Counted from the first letter of the stretch, positions 34,277 to 43,452 are shown. The stretch is DNA of 64,000 nucleotides from Rhodovulum imhoffii (GCF_003046545.1 NZ_QAAA01000009.1:62001-126000), one strand, 5' to 3'. Notes: generated by a model not told the origin, from the sequence alone. Numbers and translations are program-made.

Positions 34277-34291
34277 CTAATGCGCGCCTAA
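34277..34291. promoter_or_regulatory. CtrA-like box in the flagellin gap
   Basis: CTAA, seven bases, CTAA (minus strand TTAG-N7-TTAG). It faces the region upstream of flaF where a flagellin would be expected, so it may be a promoter left behind, or one now serving flaF-flbT-DUF1217. Confidence 0.35.
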
Positions 34292-34329
34292 TTTGCCGGG
34301 AAAGTTATGGTGGATTTGAGGCAAATCCC

Positions 34330-34656
34330 TCAGACCCGCCGGAGAATGCAGGCCCCGCCCCCCAGGCCCCGGCTCTGGCCATGGCAGTCATAGGTACGCA
34401 GGGAGCCGCCATGGCCAAGGCCGGAAACGGTTTCCCGGGCCTGCTGCAAACCGGCCAGAGCGGCCGCCAGAAGAGTTTCGTTGCGGCGTATCGTGGCCTG
34501 CAGCGGGATGAGACCCTCCGGCCGGTCCACGGACAGCATCCGCGCCAGGCGCTCTTTCTCCGGGGCCAACGCGGCGATGTCTTCCAGCGCGCCTGCCACA
34601 AGCAAGCTGCGCTCACGCTCCAGAAGGGCAGACAGGGTGGCGGCGTTAGCGGGCAT
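34330..34656 (-). CDS. FlgN-like export chaperone
   Basis: A 108-residue helical protein with SALLERERSLLVAGALEDIA and PEKERLARML, the pattern of FlgN-type chaperones for FlgK/FlgL, followed by a second helix with RRNETLLAAALAGLQQARE and a low-complexity Gly-rich end. ATG 34656 has AAGGAG seven bases upstream; a GTG at 34662 would add two residues. The start overlaps the end of the flgJ-like gene by 11 bases. Assignment is by pattern and context. Confidence 0.65.
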   Translation of the reverse strand: MPANAATLSALLERERSLLVAGALEDIAALAPEKERLARMLSVDRPEGLIPLQATIRRNETLLAAALAGLQQARETVSGLGHGGSLRTYDCHGQSRGLGGGACILRRV

Positions 34657-34912
34657 CGGCACGCTCCTTCAAGGCTTCGAACAGGGTTTCCGCAAGGCCG
34701 ATCCCCCCTGCGAGCGCAATGGCTTTTGCCTGTTCGGCACGCAGGAAGGAGACAAACTGCGCCTCTCCCGTGCCGCCGCCAAATGCGTCGCGCGTACCAA
34801 GGCCCGCGTGTTTCAGCATCTCACCGATAAAACCGGCCTCAAGTTTTTGTGCCGCCTGCCGCAAGGCGGGGGTGTGCGGGGCCTGGGGGGAAAGGGCTGG
34901 GGGTTGGATCAT
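34646..34912 (-). CDS. flgJ: rod-binding protein FlgJ (N-terminal domain only)
   Basis: An 88-residue protein that matches the rod-binding domain of FlgJ: LRQAAQKLEAGFIGEMLKHA, then GGGTGEAQFVSFLRAEQAKA and GIGLAETLFEAL. The muramidase domain present in enteric FlgJ is absent, the normal alphaproteobacterial state, consistent with a separate lytic transglycosylase at 21479. ATG 34912 follows GAGGTG; an ATG at 34924 is also possible. Confidence 0.88.
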   Translation of the reverse strand: MIQPPALSPQAPHTPALRQAAQKLEAGFIGEMLKHAGLGTRDAFGGGTGEAQFVSFLRAEQAKAIALAGGIGLAETLFEALKERADAR

Positions 34913-34958
34913 GGGGCACCTCATCGGTTGACGATGGGCGCGTTATGACGTGGCGGGG

Positions 34959-34973
34959 GTAAAGAAGCGGTAA
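34959..34973. promoter_or_regulatory. CtrA-like box in the flgJ/fliK divergent promoter
   Basis: GTAA, seven bases, GTAA (minus strand TTAC-N7-TTAC), 43 bp before the fliK ATG and about 47 bp before the flgJ start. Each half-site has one mismatch from TTAA; spacing and position match the other boxes. Confidence 0.35.
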
Positions 34974-35015
34974 CCCGTTGCCGCGATACTTGCAGAACCC
35001 GAGACGGAGAATTCC

Positions 35016-36206
35016 ATGACCGTTCAGCCGATTGCCGCAGCCGGAGCGTTGCTCCCCGGCGGCGAAAAAAATGCCGCCGCTACCGCCGCCGAGGTGCCCG
35101 CCAGCGGATTTGCCCGTTTCTTTGCAGGGCTTTTCGCGGCAAAGGGCGGGGAAGACTGCGCAATATCCGGCATCGCCGGGGAAAAGGCCGAAAATCCGGC
35201 ACTGTCCCCACCGGGCGATCCGGAGCCCCCCCCATCGGACGATCCGGCGGTGCCCCCGCCGGGCGACCTTGAGATCCATCCCCACGGAGAGATTTCCACC
35301 GTGCCCATGCCGGCTATTCCCGGAGAGACCGGCGGGGAGATCGGCGCCCGGAAAACGGAGCCCTCTGTCCCCGGAGAGGAAGGGCCTGTCCCCCTGCCCC
35401 GGCAGGTTTTTCCGGAGGAGGAGGTTCGCATCGACCCGCGGGCCACCGCCGGAGCGGTGGAGACACCTGTCCCGGTCTCCGCTCCCCTTGTGCCTGGGCC
35501 CCCTGCGCCCGCGCCCCGCTCCTTGCGGGTCTTTCCCGCCGATCTTCCACAAGGGGAGGAGACCCTGCGCCCTGACACGATGCCTGCGTTACAAGCCCCG
35601 ATCCGTCTCGCGGAGGGGGCGGGGCATGCCCCTGTTTTGCCCCGCCCCGTGGCAGACGCGCCGCCCCGCCCTGCGGCGGTAGTGCCGGGCCCGGGCGCCC
35701 CAGCAATCCCGCTTGCAGAGACCGTGCCACAGATCGGCGCCCCTGGGCCGGAAGGGCACGCTCCCCTGTCCGCCCCGGTCGAGATACCCCGCGCCGGGGG
35801 GGTGTCCACACCCGTTCCGGCGCCGGTGCCGGTTCCGGTGCCGGCCAACCTTGCCACGCAGGTGGCAGAGGTCATCCGCACCACCCCGGAGGGGGCCGTG
35901 GACGTGCATCTCCGCCCCGAGGAACTGGGCCGTCTGCGGCTTACGATTTCGCCGTCTGACGCAGGGGTTTCCGTTACGGTTCAGGCCGATCGTCCGGAAA
36001 CGGTGGAGTTGATGCGCCGCCACATCGACCAGCTTGGCGCCCAGTTGCGGGAGATGGGCTACGGGCAGGTCAGTTTTTCGTTTGGGCAGCACCGCCAGGC
36101 CCCGCAAGGCGAAACGCCCGCCCGTTCGGAGGGAGGGGGGGAGCAGCCCGACCCCTCGCGTCCGGTTCGCCTGCGCCTGAGTGCCGGGCTCGATATCCGC
36201 CTTTGA
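35016..36206 (+). CDS. fliK: hook-length control protein FliK
   Basis: Molecular ruler for the hook, exported and interacting with FlhB. The first 290 residues are extremely Pro/Gly/Glu-rich and low in complexity, typical of FliK rulers. The C-terminal domain (about 295-365) contains VHLRPEELGRLRLTISPSDA and RRHIDQLGAQLREMGYG, the Flg_hook signature. 396 residues. Followed after 12 bp by flgD, as usual. Confidence 0.9.
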   Translation: MTVQPIAAAGALLPGGEKNAAATAAEVPASGFARFFAGLFAAKGGEDCAISGIAGEKAENPALSPPGDPEPPPSDDPAVPPPGDLEIHPHGEISTVPMPAIPGETGGEIGARKTEPSVPGEEGPVPLPRQVFPEEEVRIDPRATAGAVETPVPVSAPLVPGPPAPAPRSLRVFPADLPQGEETLRPDTMPALQAPIRLAEGAGHAPVLPRPVADAPPRPAAVVPGPGAPAIPLAETVPQIGAPGPEGHAPLSAPVEIPRAGGVSTPVPAPVPVPVPANLATQVAEVIRTTPEGAVDVHLRPEELGRLRLTISPSDAGVSVTVQADRPETVELMRRHIDQLGAQLREMGYGQVSFSFGQHRQAPQGETPARSEGGGEQPDPSRPVRLRLSAGLDIRL

Positions 36207-36218
36207 CAGGAGACATCC

Positions 36219-36866
36219 ATGGAGATTTCCAACGCTGCCGCCCAAACCGCCCCATCCCGCAAGACGGGCCCCGCCAATGGGCTGAGTTCGGATTTCGAGA
36301 CGTTCCTGCGCATGCTGACGACACAGATGCAGAACCAGAACCCTCTGAACCCGATGCAATCCAGCGAATTCGCGGTTCAGCTGGCTACATTTTCCGGAGT
36401 GGAACAACAGGTTCGCACGAATGAGCTTTTGTCCGCGATGGCCGATACGTTAAACGGCGGAATCACCCGCTACGGGGCCTGGATCGGGATGGAGGCGCTC
36501 AGCCCGGCCGCGGCACAGGTTTCCGGTGGGGCCGTGACGGTCGAGACGCTGACCGCCAAGGGGGCAGAGGCCGCGATGCTGGTGATTACCGATGCCCAAG
36601 GTTCCGAGATCCGGCGGATCGAGATCGACCCCCAGGGCGGTCCCGTAACCTGGGACGGAACCGACGAAAGCGGTCTGCCGGTGGAAGAGGGGGTGTACGG
36701 TTTCACGGTCGAAAGCCTGGCCGGGAAAGAGGTGATCGGAACCACCCCGGCCCTGACCTATAACCGCATCGTCGAACTGCGTCAGGACCGTGGCCAGACG
36801 GTGGTACTTCTGGAAAACGGTCAGGCCGTCTTTGCCGAAGATGTGCGTGGCCTGCGAAGCCCGTAA
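36219..36866 (+). CDS. flgD: hook-capping protein FlgD
   Basis: Scaffold for hook assembly. The N-terminus has SDFETFLRMLTTQMQNQNPL and SSEFAVQLATFSGVEQQVRT, the conserved FlgD signature; the C-terminal half has FlgD Ig/Tudor-type strands with GPVTWDGTDESGLPVEEGVY. 215 residues is normal. Last gene of the flagellar cluster on this side. Confidence 0.96.
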   Translation: MEISNAAAQTAPSRKTGPANGLSSDFETFLRMLTTQMQNQNPLNPMQSSEFAVQLATFSGVEQQVRTNELLSAMADTLNGGITRYGAWIGMEALSPAAAQVSGGAVTVETLTAKGAEAAMLVITDAQGSEIRRIEIDPQGGPVTWDGTDESGLPVEEGVYGFTVESLAGKEVIGTTPALTYNRIVELRQDRGQTVVLLENGQAVFAEDVRGLRSP

Positions 36867-37159
36867 TTCCTCTGCGGGCCGCGGGATTACCGTGGCCGGC
36901 CGCGCGGCTACGGGGGATGACAGGCCTCATCCGGCCTGACCTGCCGGGCAGGGTGTGTCCGTGTCAGAGGCGGGCGCATGGTGGCCCGCCGGTCACAGGG
37001 GTTCTGCCCGAAAGGTGGGACCACGATACGGGGTTTTTCCGCCTCGCGGGGGGGATGCGGCCGTTCTCGATTCAGGGTTGGGCCGTTTCCTCAGACCAGG
37101 GCCACGACGTTACCGTATGACCTGTCTGGCGATGCCCTCGCCAGCGGAGGGCCGCAGCC

Positions 37160-38689
37160 TCAGAGCAACGCTACCAGCCCGATCAGCCCGCTTGCCAAAA
37201 GGGCGCCCGCCCCCATCCAGAGCGCGGGAAGTGCGACCGGGCGGCGCGATACAGGGGCCGGGTCCTGTGACTGCCGGATCAGTGCGGTTTCTGCCATATG
37301 CGGCAGGTGCGGGCCGAACCTTGCCAGAACACGCGCCGTGCGCAGCAGATCGCGGGTCAGCGCCCGCGGACCGAGGCTCTCCTTGATATAGTCTTCAACG
37401 ATTGGGCGCGCGACCTGCCAGATGTTGATGCTGGGATGCAATGACCGGGCGACGCCCTCGACCACGACCATGGTGCGTTGCAGCAGGATCAGTTCTGTCC
37501 GGGTGCGCATGCCGAAGCGTTCCGTCACCTCGAACAGGTAGGCCAGCAGCCGCGCCATGGAAATATGAGTGGCGTCCATGCCGAAGATGGGTTCCCCCAC
37601 GGAGCGCAGCGCCTGCGCGAACTCGTCGATATCGCGGTCGGCGGGAACGTAACCGGCCTCGAAATGCACCTCTGCGACGCGGCGATAATCCCGCCGTATA
37701 AATCCGTAGAGAATTTCGGCATAAACGCGGCGGGTGTATTCATCGATCCGCCCCATGATGCCGAAGTCATAACAGATGATGTCGCCGTTCGCGGCGACCT
37801 TCATGTTGCCCTGGTGCATGTCCGCATGGAAAAAGCCGTCGCGCAGCGCATGCAGCAGGAACATCGACAGAACCCGCTCTCCCAGCTGGTAACGGTCATG
37901 GCCGGCGGCATCCAGGGCGGCGTTGTCGCCCAAGGGGGCCCCTTCGGCCCAGCCCAGCGTCATTACCCGTTTGCCCGAAAACGGCCAGATGACCTTTGGT
38001 ACATTGAACCCCGCGTCTTGTTCCGTATTCGCGGCGAACTCCGCCGCCGCCGAAGCTTCGACCCGCAGGTCCAGCTCCCCGGTGACGACCCCATCGAAAT
38101 GCCTGATGACATCCGTCGGGCGCAGCCGGCGTGAGGCAGGCGACAGGAACTCGATCGATGACGCGGCCAGGTAGAAGGCATCGATGTCCTTGCGGAAGTT
38201 TCGTTCCACATTCGGGCGGAGAACCTTAACGGCGACCTCTTCACCCGTGGTGGCCAGCCGTGCCTTGTGCACCTGTGCGATGGAGGCGGCGGCGATGGGT
38301 TCGGAAAATTCCGAAAAGACATCTTCCGCCGGGACGCCAAGCTCTTGCGCGATGGTCTGCATGGCAACCTCACGCGGGAAGGGCGGCAGCTTGTCCTGCA
38401 ACACCCGAAGCTGTACGGCCAGATCCGGGCCGACCACGTCGGGCCGTGTGGAAAGAATCTGCCCGAACTTGATATAGGCCGGGCCCAGGGCGGTTAGCGC
38501 GCGGGTTGCGGGAGGCAGGGTTTCATCGCCCCTGTCGCCCAGCCATTTCAGCGGCCAGCCCAGTGCGCGGGCGGCGGCACGCACCCCGGCGGGGGCTTCG
38601 ACTTCCTTCAGGACAAGCTGGTTGGCGCCGGTGCGTTCCAGTGTGGCGAGGGTGCGGACGAGCCGCCATATGTTGTGAGGTCCGCGCAA
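37160..38689 (-). CDS. ubiB: UbiB, ubiquinone biosynthesis kinase-like protein
   Basis: ABC1/ADCK-type atypical kinase needed for ubiquinone synthesis. The opening RGPHNIWRLVRTLATLERTG is typical. Signatures are PAYIKFGQILSTRPD (KxGQ), the Ala-rich loop AAASIAQVHKARL, VLRPNVERNF, and FFHADMHQGNM and CYDFGIMGRID of the catalytic core. Two hydrophobic segments at the C-terminus anchor it. The start is taken as TTG 38689 (509 residues), which fits the usual N-terminus and does not overlap ubiE; a longer frame enters ubiE. Confidence 0.94.
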   Translation of the reverse strand: MRGPHNIWRLVRTLATLERTGANQLVLKEVEAPAGVRAAARALGWPLKWLGDRGDETLPPATRALTALGPAYIKFGQILSTRPDVVGPDLAVQLRVLQDKLPPFPREVAMQTIAQELGVPAEDVFSEFSEPIAAASIAQVHKARLATTGEEVAVKVLRPNVERNFRKDIDAFYLAASSIEFLSPASRRLRPTDVIRHFDGVVTGELDLRVEASAAAEFAANTEQDAGFNVPKVIWPFSGKRVMTLGWAEGAPLGDNAALDAAGHDRYQLGERVLSMFLLHALRDGFFHADMHQGNMKVAANGDIICYDFGIMGRIDEYTRRVYAEILYGFIRRDYRRVAEVHFEAGYVPADRDIDEFAQALRSVGEPIFGMDATHISMARLLAYLFEVTERFGMRTRTELILLQRTMVVVEGVARSLHPSINIWQVARPIVEDYIKESLGPRALTRDLLRTARVLARFGPHLPHMAETALIRQSQDPAPVSRRPVALPALWMGAGALLASGLIGLVALL

Positions 38690-38690
38690 T

Positions 38691-39443
38691 TTACAATTTC
38701 CAGCCCGAATGAAGTGCGACGATGCCCATCGACATGTTGCGGTATTTGACCTGTTCGAATCCCGCATTTCGGATCATTCCGGCGAAGGTTTCCTGGTCTG
38801 GAAACTTGCGGATGGATTCGACGAGATACTGATAGCTGTCGCGGTCGTCGGCCACGAGCTTGCCCAGGGGCGGGATGACGTTGAAGGAATAGCGGTCATA
38901 GGCCCACTGCATCACCGGGTTGGGCAACTGGCTGAACTCCAGGATCATCATCCGCCCGCCGGGGCGCAGTACGCGGTAGGCTTCGTTCAGGGCATCCTGG
39001 ATGCGGGTGATGTTTCGGGTCCCGAACGAGTTGGTGAAGACATCGAAGCTGTTGTCCCCGAACGGCAGGGCCATGCCGTCGCCGGCCACCCAGTCGAGAC
39101 TGGCAGACATCTGCGCGGCCTCGGCGCGCTTGCGCCCCTCGACCAGCATGGATTCCGTCATGTCCAGGACGACGGCACTGGCGCCCGGAGCACGCTTGAG
39201 AAACCGGAAAGAGATGTCGCCGGTGCCGCCGGCCACATCCAGCAGCCGCTGATGCGGGCGCGGGGCGAGCCAGTCCATCATTGCGTCTTTCCAGACCCGG
39301 TGCACGCCCATCGACATCAGGTCGTTCATCAGGTCATAGCGCGAGGCGACGCTGGTGAAGACACCGTGAACCATTCCGGCCTTTTCCTCTTCGGCCACGG
39401 TCTTGAAGCCGAAGTGGGTGGTTTTCTGCGCGTTCTCTGTCAT
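38691..39443 (-). CDS. ubiE: UbiE, ubiquinone/menaquinone C-methyltransferase
   Basis: SAM-dependent methyltransferase of quinone synthesis (COQ5 family). It starts with [20 protein letters not shown], then [20 protein letters not shown], the SAM motif [30 protein letters not shown] and [18 protein letters not shown]. 250 residues is normal. Immediately upstream of ubiB and probably co-transcribed; divergent from mutM. Confidence 0.97.
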   Translation of the reverse strand: MTENAQKTTHFGFKTVAEEEKAGMVHGVFTSVASRYDLMNDLMSMGVHRVWKDAMMDWLAPRPHQRLLDVAGGTGDISFRFLKRAPGASAVVLDMTESMLVEGRKRAEAAQMSASLDWVAGDGMALPFGDNSFDVFTNSFGTRNITRIQDALNEAYRVLRPGGRMMILEFSQLPNPVMQWAYDRYSFNVIPPLGKLVADDRDSYQYLVESIRKFPDQETFAGMIRNAGFEQVKYRNMSMGIVALHSGWKL

Positions 39444-39528
39444 GGGGCCTTGCCGTTCGTCATTTGCGCCTCTCTTATAGGGCGCTCAGCGGTGCTTACA
39501 ATGCGTTCCTGACAGGAAGAAAGACCCG

Positions 39529-40380
39529 ATGCCCGAATTGCCAGAGGTAGAGACAGTGCGTCGCGGGCTTCTGCCTGCGATGGAAGGTCGCGTAATCGTG
39601 CGGGCGGACCTGCGCCGCGACGGCCTGCGCCGCCCCTTTCCGCCGCGGATGGCGGAGCGGCTGGCCGGGGCGCGGGTGGTGCATCTGGGACGGCGGTCCA
39701 AATATATCCTCGCCGGGCTGGATACGGATGAGACGCTGCTCATCCATCTTGGAATGTCCGGGCGGATGATGGTGTCCGGCGAAATGCCGGGGGCCTTCCG
39801 TTTCAATCCCCCCACCCCTGAAAAACACGACCATGTCGTGCTGCACATGGCGGGGGGCGCACGGGTGACGTTCAACGATGCCCGCCGCTTCGGCGTCATG
39901 GACCTGACGCCTTCGGACCGGGTGGGGGCGCACCCCCTGCTGCGCGACCTCGGGCCAGAGCCGCTTGGCAATGCGTTCGACGAGGCGTACCTGATCGCCC
40001 GGCTGCGCGGCCGACGGATGCCGGTGAAGACGGCGCTTCTGGATCAGCGGATCGTGGCGGGGCTGGGCAACATCTATGTGTGCGAGGCGCTGCATCGTGC
40101 CGGAATTTCGCCCCTGCGGGCCGCCGGGCGAATCGCTCCGCGCCGCATTGCCGCACTTGTGCCGGTGATACGCAACGTTCTTTCCGATGCCATCGATGCC
40201 GGTGGATCGTCGCTGCGCGACCACCGGCAGACCAGTGGGGAGCTGGGGTATTTCCAGCATGATTTTAGGGTCTACGGGCGGGAGGGGGGGGGCTGCCGCG
40301 CCCCCGGCTGCAAGGGCACGATCCGGCGGATCGTGCAGTCCGGGCGGTCCAGTTTCTACTGCCCCTGCTGCCAAAGATAA
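39529..40380 (+). CDS. mutM: formamidopyrimidine-DNA glycosylase MutM
   Basis: Base-excision repair enzyme for oxidised guanine. The N-terminal [13 protein letters not shown] provides the catalytic Pro and Glu after Met removal. Other signatures are [20 protein letters not shown] and [20 protein letters not shown]. The C-terminal zinc finger has [12 protein letters not shown] and CPCCQR. 283 residues is normal. A run of nine G (40284-40292) lies just before the zinc finger. Confidence 0.97.
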   Translation: MPELPEVETVRRGLLPAMEGRVIVRADLRRDGLRRPFPPRMAERLAGARVVHLGRRSKYILAGLDTDETLLIHLGMSGRMMVSGEMPGAFRFNPPTPEKHDHVVLHMAGGARVTFNDARRFGVMDLTPSDRVGAHPLLRDLGPEPLGNAFDEAYLIARLRGRRMPVKTALLDQRIVAGLGNIYVCEALHRAGISPLRAAGRIAPRRIAALVPVIRNVLSDAIDAGGSSLRDHRQTSGELGYFQHDFRVYGREGGGCRAPGCKGTIRRIVQSGRSSFYCPCCQR

Positions 40381-40442
40381 CTTGAACCATGGCCGCAGGC
40401 TGGTAAGGACTCGGGTCGAACAGAACGGAGGACAGTTCCGCC

Positions 40443-41219
40443 ATGGCCTACAAGACTCTGATCGTCGAGATTGAAGACCACATTGCGTTGATCCGGCTGA
40501 ACCGGCCAGATGCGCTCAATGCGCTCAACGCCGAGTTGCTGGGCGAACTGGCCGATGCGGTGACCCAGGCGGATGCCAACGACAAGGTCCGCTGTATTGT
40601 GCTGACCGGGTCGGAAAAGGCCTTCGCCGCCGGGGCCGATATCCGCGAGATGAGCACCAAGTCTTTCGTGGATGTATTCAGCGAGGACCTGTTCACCCGT
40701 GAGACCGAGGCGATTCTGGCCTGCCGCAAACCGATCATCGCGGCAGTGTCGGGGTATGCGCTGGGCGGTGGGTGCGAACTGGCCATGATCTGCGATTTCA
40801 TCATCGCGGCGGACACGGCGAAATTCGGCCAGCCTGAAATCAATCTCGGCGTGGTGGCCGGTATCGGCGGCACCCAGCGCCTGACGCGCTTCGTGGGCAA
40901 GTCCAAGTCGATGGACATGCACCTGACCGGCCGCTTCATGGATGCCGAAGAAGCAGAGCGGGCGGGCCTTGTCAGCCGTGTCGTTCCCGCCAAGAAACTG
41001 ATGGAAGAGGCGATGGGGGCCGCGCAGAAGATTGCCGAAAAATCCGCGTTGACGGTCAAGGCGGTCAAGGAATCGGTCAACCGCAGCTACGAAACAACCC
41101 TGCGGGAGGGGCTGTTGTTTGAACGCCGCATGTTCAACGCGCTTTTTGCCACCGAGGACCAGACCGAGGGCATGGCGGCCTTCGTCGAGAAGCGCGAACC
41201 ACAGTTCCGTGACAAATAA
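40443..41219 (+). CDS. enoyl-CoA hydratase (crotonase family)
   Basis: Hydrates trans-2-enoyl-CoA in fatty-acid beta-oxidation or related routes. It has LIRLNRPDALNALNAELLGE, the oxyanion-hole loops AFAAGADIREM and SGYALGGGCELAM, and QPEINLGVVAGIGGTQRL with the expected catalytic glutamates. The C-terminal part FERRMFNALFATEDQTEGMA is typical. 258 residues. Its place between mutM and rpsT is common in Rhodobacterales. Exact substrate chain length cannot be read from sequence. Confidence 0.93.
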   Translation: MAYKTLIVEIEDHIALIRLNRPDALNALNAELLGELADAVTQADANDKVRCIVLTGSEKAFAAGADIREMSTKSFVDVFSEDLFTRETEAILACRKPIIAAVSGYALGGGCELAMICDFIIAADTAKFGQPEINLGVVAGIGGTQRLTRFVGKSKSMDMHLTGRFMDAEEAERAGLVSRVVPAKKLMEEAMGAAQKIAEKSALTVKAVKESVNRSYETTLREGLLFERRMFNALFATEDQTEGMAAFVEKREPQFRDK

Positions 41220-41242
41220 GGGCCGTATTGTGCCAATTGCGG

Positions 41243-41271
41243 TTGACTTACCGCCGAGTCGGCCCTAAAGA
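41243..41271 (+). promoter_or_regulatory. predicted sigma-70-type promoter of rpsT
   Basis: TTGACT (41243-41248), 17-bp spacer, TAAAGA (41266-41271), 45 bp upstream of the rpsT start. The -35 is near consensus; the -10 is weak. Confidence 0.5.
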
Positions 41272-41315
41272 CGCGACTTCAGATTTCCAAGACCCAGAAC
41301 CGGGAACACGAACCT

Positions 41316-41582
41316 ATGGCAAATTCGCCCCAAGCAAAAAAGCGTGCCCGCCAGAATGAGCGCCGCTTCGCCGTGAACAAAGCGCGCCGCTCGCGCATCC
41401 GCACCTTCCTGCGCAAGGTGGAGGAAGCCATCGCCTCTGGCGATAAGGACGCGGCGGCCACTGCCCTGCGCCAGGCCCAGCCTGAACTGATGCGCGGTGT
41501 GACCAAAGGCGTGCTGCACAAGAACACCGTTGCCCGCAAGATGTCCCGCCTGTCGGCCCGTGTGAAAGCCCTGGGTGCCTGA
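41316..41582 (+). CDS. rpsT: 30S ribosomal protein S20
   Basis: Binds 16S rRNA in the small subunit. The 88-residue, very basic protein reads [35 protein letters not shown] and [20 protein letters not shown], all characteristic of S20. It has its own promoter and is followed by a strong terminator. dnaA lies downstream, a common alphaproteobacterial order. Confidence 0.98.
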   Translation: MANSPQAKKRARQNERRFAVNKARRSRIRTFLRKVEEAIASGDKDAAATALRQAQPELMRGVTKGVLHKNTVARKMSRLSARVKALGA

Positions 41583-41605
41583 CGACGGCGCGGTCGGTAT
41601 TTTCG

Positions 41606-41642
41606 AAAAAGGGGGCGCAGCCACGGGCTGTGCCCCCTTTTT
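41606..41642. terminator. rho-independent terminator after rpsT
   Basis: A-tract, then a 12-base stem GGGGGCGCAGCC with loop ACG, and GGCTGTGCCCCC (one G-U type pair), followed by five T. The flanking A and T runs would let it work in both directions. Confidence 0.85.
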
Positions 41643-42120
41643 CGTTTGCTTTTGAGCCCTTGCAAAAAAGGGTGCTGACAGCTTTCCGGATTCGTTCATG
41701 GAAAGAATGAGTCAAGCGCGAAGTTCTGTTGCGCAGCCTTCACAGAGATTGCTAGCTTTGGGCAGCGATTCATATCGACTGGGGGGACAAAAGGATAATC
41801 CGCAGCTACTGGGGGTGATCCGGGCGCGTTGGTGCCCATGTGGGCGGGCAGTTCCGGCCATGTGGCGTGTGTTGAGATTCGCGCCGGATCTGTCAGAGCC
41901 TGTACTGGCTGTCGCCGAAATATCCGACTGTCCATTTGCCTGCGCAAGGCACGATATCAGAACCCGGCTGGCCTGAGCCAGGAACCGGGGCCTGTGGTCG
42001 GTGCCTGTTCGGGGGTAAAGGCAATGGCTTGGCATGTGTGCCGGGCGTTGCAGTTTCGGTCCGAGTGAATCCCGCCGCCTTGCGGTCAACGAAAACAGTA
42101 CGGTCGGTTACGGGATAAAA
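41643..42120. other. 478-bp region before dnaA; no gene recognised
   Basis: No protein-like frame and no RNA gene could be recognised. Only isolated partial DnaA-box-like words occur (for example GGATAATCC near 41793). No cluster of TTATNCACA boxes or AT-rich unwinding element is evident, so I do not call an origin here. The dnaA promoter must lie near the right end; I see no convincing -35/-10 pair. Confidence 0.4.
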
Positions 42121-43452
42121 ATGACAGAAGAAACCTGGGGACGTATTTGCGAAACGCTTGAGCAGGCAATCGGGAAAAGCAATTTTGCCACCTGGATTTC
42201 GCCCCTGAAACTGCATTCTGTCAGCCAGGGCGTGGCCCGGTTCGATGTGCCCACCAGCTTTGTGGGGGATTGGGTCTCGCGCAATTTCGGGGACCAGATT
42301 CTCCGGCACCTGGTCAGGCATGGGGAGCCGGTGCAGCGGCTTGAATTTAGCGTTGCCGCGCCGCGCCGCGCTCCTGTGCAGCCCGCGCGCCCGCCCGAAC
42401 CGGTGGCGGATATGCCCGGTGCGCCGCTGGATGCGCGTTTCACCTTTGACAGCTTCGTGGTCGGCAAGCCGAACGAACTGGCGCATGCCGCTGCCCGCCG
42501 CGTGGCCGAAGGCGGAGCTGTTTCGTTCAACCCCTTGTTTCTGTACGGCGGGGTCGGTTTGGGCAAAACCCACCTGATGCATGCCATTGCGTGGGATTTA
42601 CACAAGAAATCGCCGCATTTGAGGGTGGTTTACCTGTCGGCGGAGCAGTTCATGTACCGCTTCGTTCAGGCTCTGCGGGAGCGGGACACGATGGGCTTCA
42701 AGGAGCTTTTCCGCTCTGTCGATGTTCTGATGGTGGATGACGTACAGTTCATCGCCGGAAAGGACAGCACGCAGGAGGAATTTTTCCATACCTTCAATGC
42801 GTTGGTGGACCAGAACAAACAGATCATCATTTCTGCCGACCGTGCGCCGGGCGAGATCAAGGATCTCGAGGAGCGGATCAAGAGCCGCCTGCAATGTGGC
42901 CTGGTCGTGGACCTGCACCCGACGGATTACGAACTGCGCCTGGGCATCCTGCAACAGAAGGTGGACGATTACCGTCAGCAGTATCCCGATCTGGTTCTGG
43001 CCGATGGGGTGCTGGAGTTTCTCGCCCACCGCATTGTCACCAACGTGCGTGTTCTGGAAGGTGCGCTGACCCGGCTGTTCGCTTTCGCAACGCTGGTCGG
43101 GCGCGAGATCACGATGGATCTGACGCAGGATTGTCTGTCCGATATTCTGCGCACCTCTGAACGCAAGGTCACGATCGAGGAAATTCAACGCAAGGTCAGC
43201 GAACATTACAATATTCGCCTGTCGGACATGATCGGACCACGCCGTCAGCGCACGCTGGCCCGCCCGCGACAGGTGGCGATGTATCTGTCCAAGCACCTGA
43301 CCGAGCGCAGCCTGCCCGAGATCGGCCGCCGCTTCGGCGGGCGGGATCACACCACCGTCATGCACGCGGTCCGGAAGATCGACGAGCTGCGCGCCGCCGA
43401 CAGTCAGATCGAGGAAGACCTGCGCTTGCTGCGCCGTACGCTGGAAGGTTAG
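42121..43452 (+). CDS. dnaA: chromosomal replication initiator DnaA
   Basis: AAA+ initiator that opens oriC. The N-terminal domain has TWGRICETLEQAIGKSNFAT. The ATPase core has LFLYGGVGLGKTHLMHAIAW (Walker A) and VLMVDDVQFIAGKD (Walker B). The C-terminal DNA-binding domain has GPRRQRTLARPRQVAMYLSK and the signature GGRDHTTVMHAVRKIDEL. ATG 42121 gives 443 residues with the family N-terminus; an upstream in-frame extension to 42034 is non-homologous. Confidence 0.98.
   Translation: MTEETWGRICETLEQAIGKSNFATWISPLKLHSVSQGVARFDVPTSFVGDWVSRNFGDQILRHLVRHGEPVQRLEFSVAAPRRAPVQPARPPEPVADMPGAPLDARFTFDSFVVGKPNELAHAAARRVAEGGAVSFNPLFLYGGVGLGKTHLMHAIAWDLHKKSPHLRVVYLSAEQFMYRFVQALRERDTMGFKELFRSVDVLMVDDVQFIAGKDSTQEEFFHTFNALVDQNKQIIISADRAPGEIKDLEERIKSRLQCGLVVDLHPTDYELRLGILQQKVDDYRQQYPDLVLADGVLEFLAHRIVTNVRVLEGALTRLFAFATLVGREITMDLTQDCLSDILRTSERKVTIEEIQRKVSEHYNIRLSDMIGPRRQRTLARPRQVAMYLSKHLTERSLPEIGRRFGGRDHTTVMHAVRKIDELRAADSQIEEDLRLLRRTLEG

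Larger units (their letters stand above)
33915..34329. other. gap where flagellin is expected; no convincing gene
   Basis: About 415 bp between flaF and the flgN-like gene, the place where related bacteria often carry fliC. It holds short GC-rich hairpin-forming repeats (GGCGCTTTGCGCC near 34157 and GGCGCTCCGCGCC near 34225), a CtrA-like box and one doubtful 48-codon frame. No flagellin-like sequence is seen on either strand. Confidence 0.55.

Noticed and set aside
36867-37159. Small open frames between flgD and ubiB
   Set aside because: Convergent intergenic region; frames overlap each other, lack ribosome sites and have no family resemblance.
41781-41815. Possible DnaA box GGATAATCC
   Set aside because: Single partial match without companions or AT-rich neighbour.
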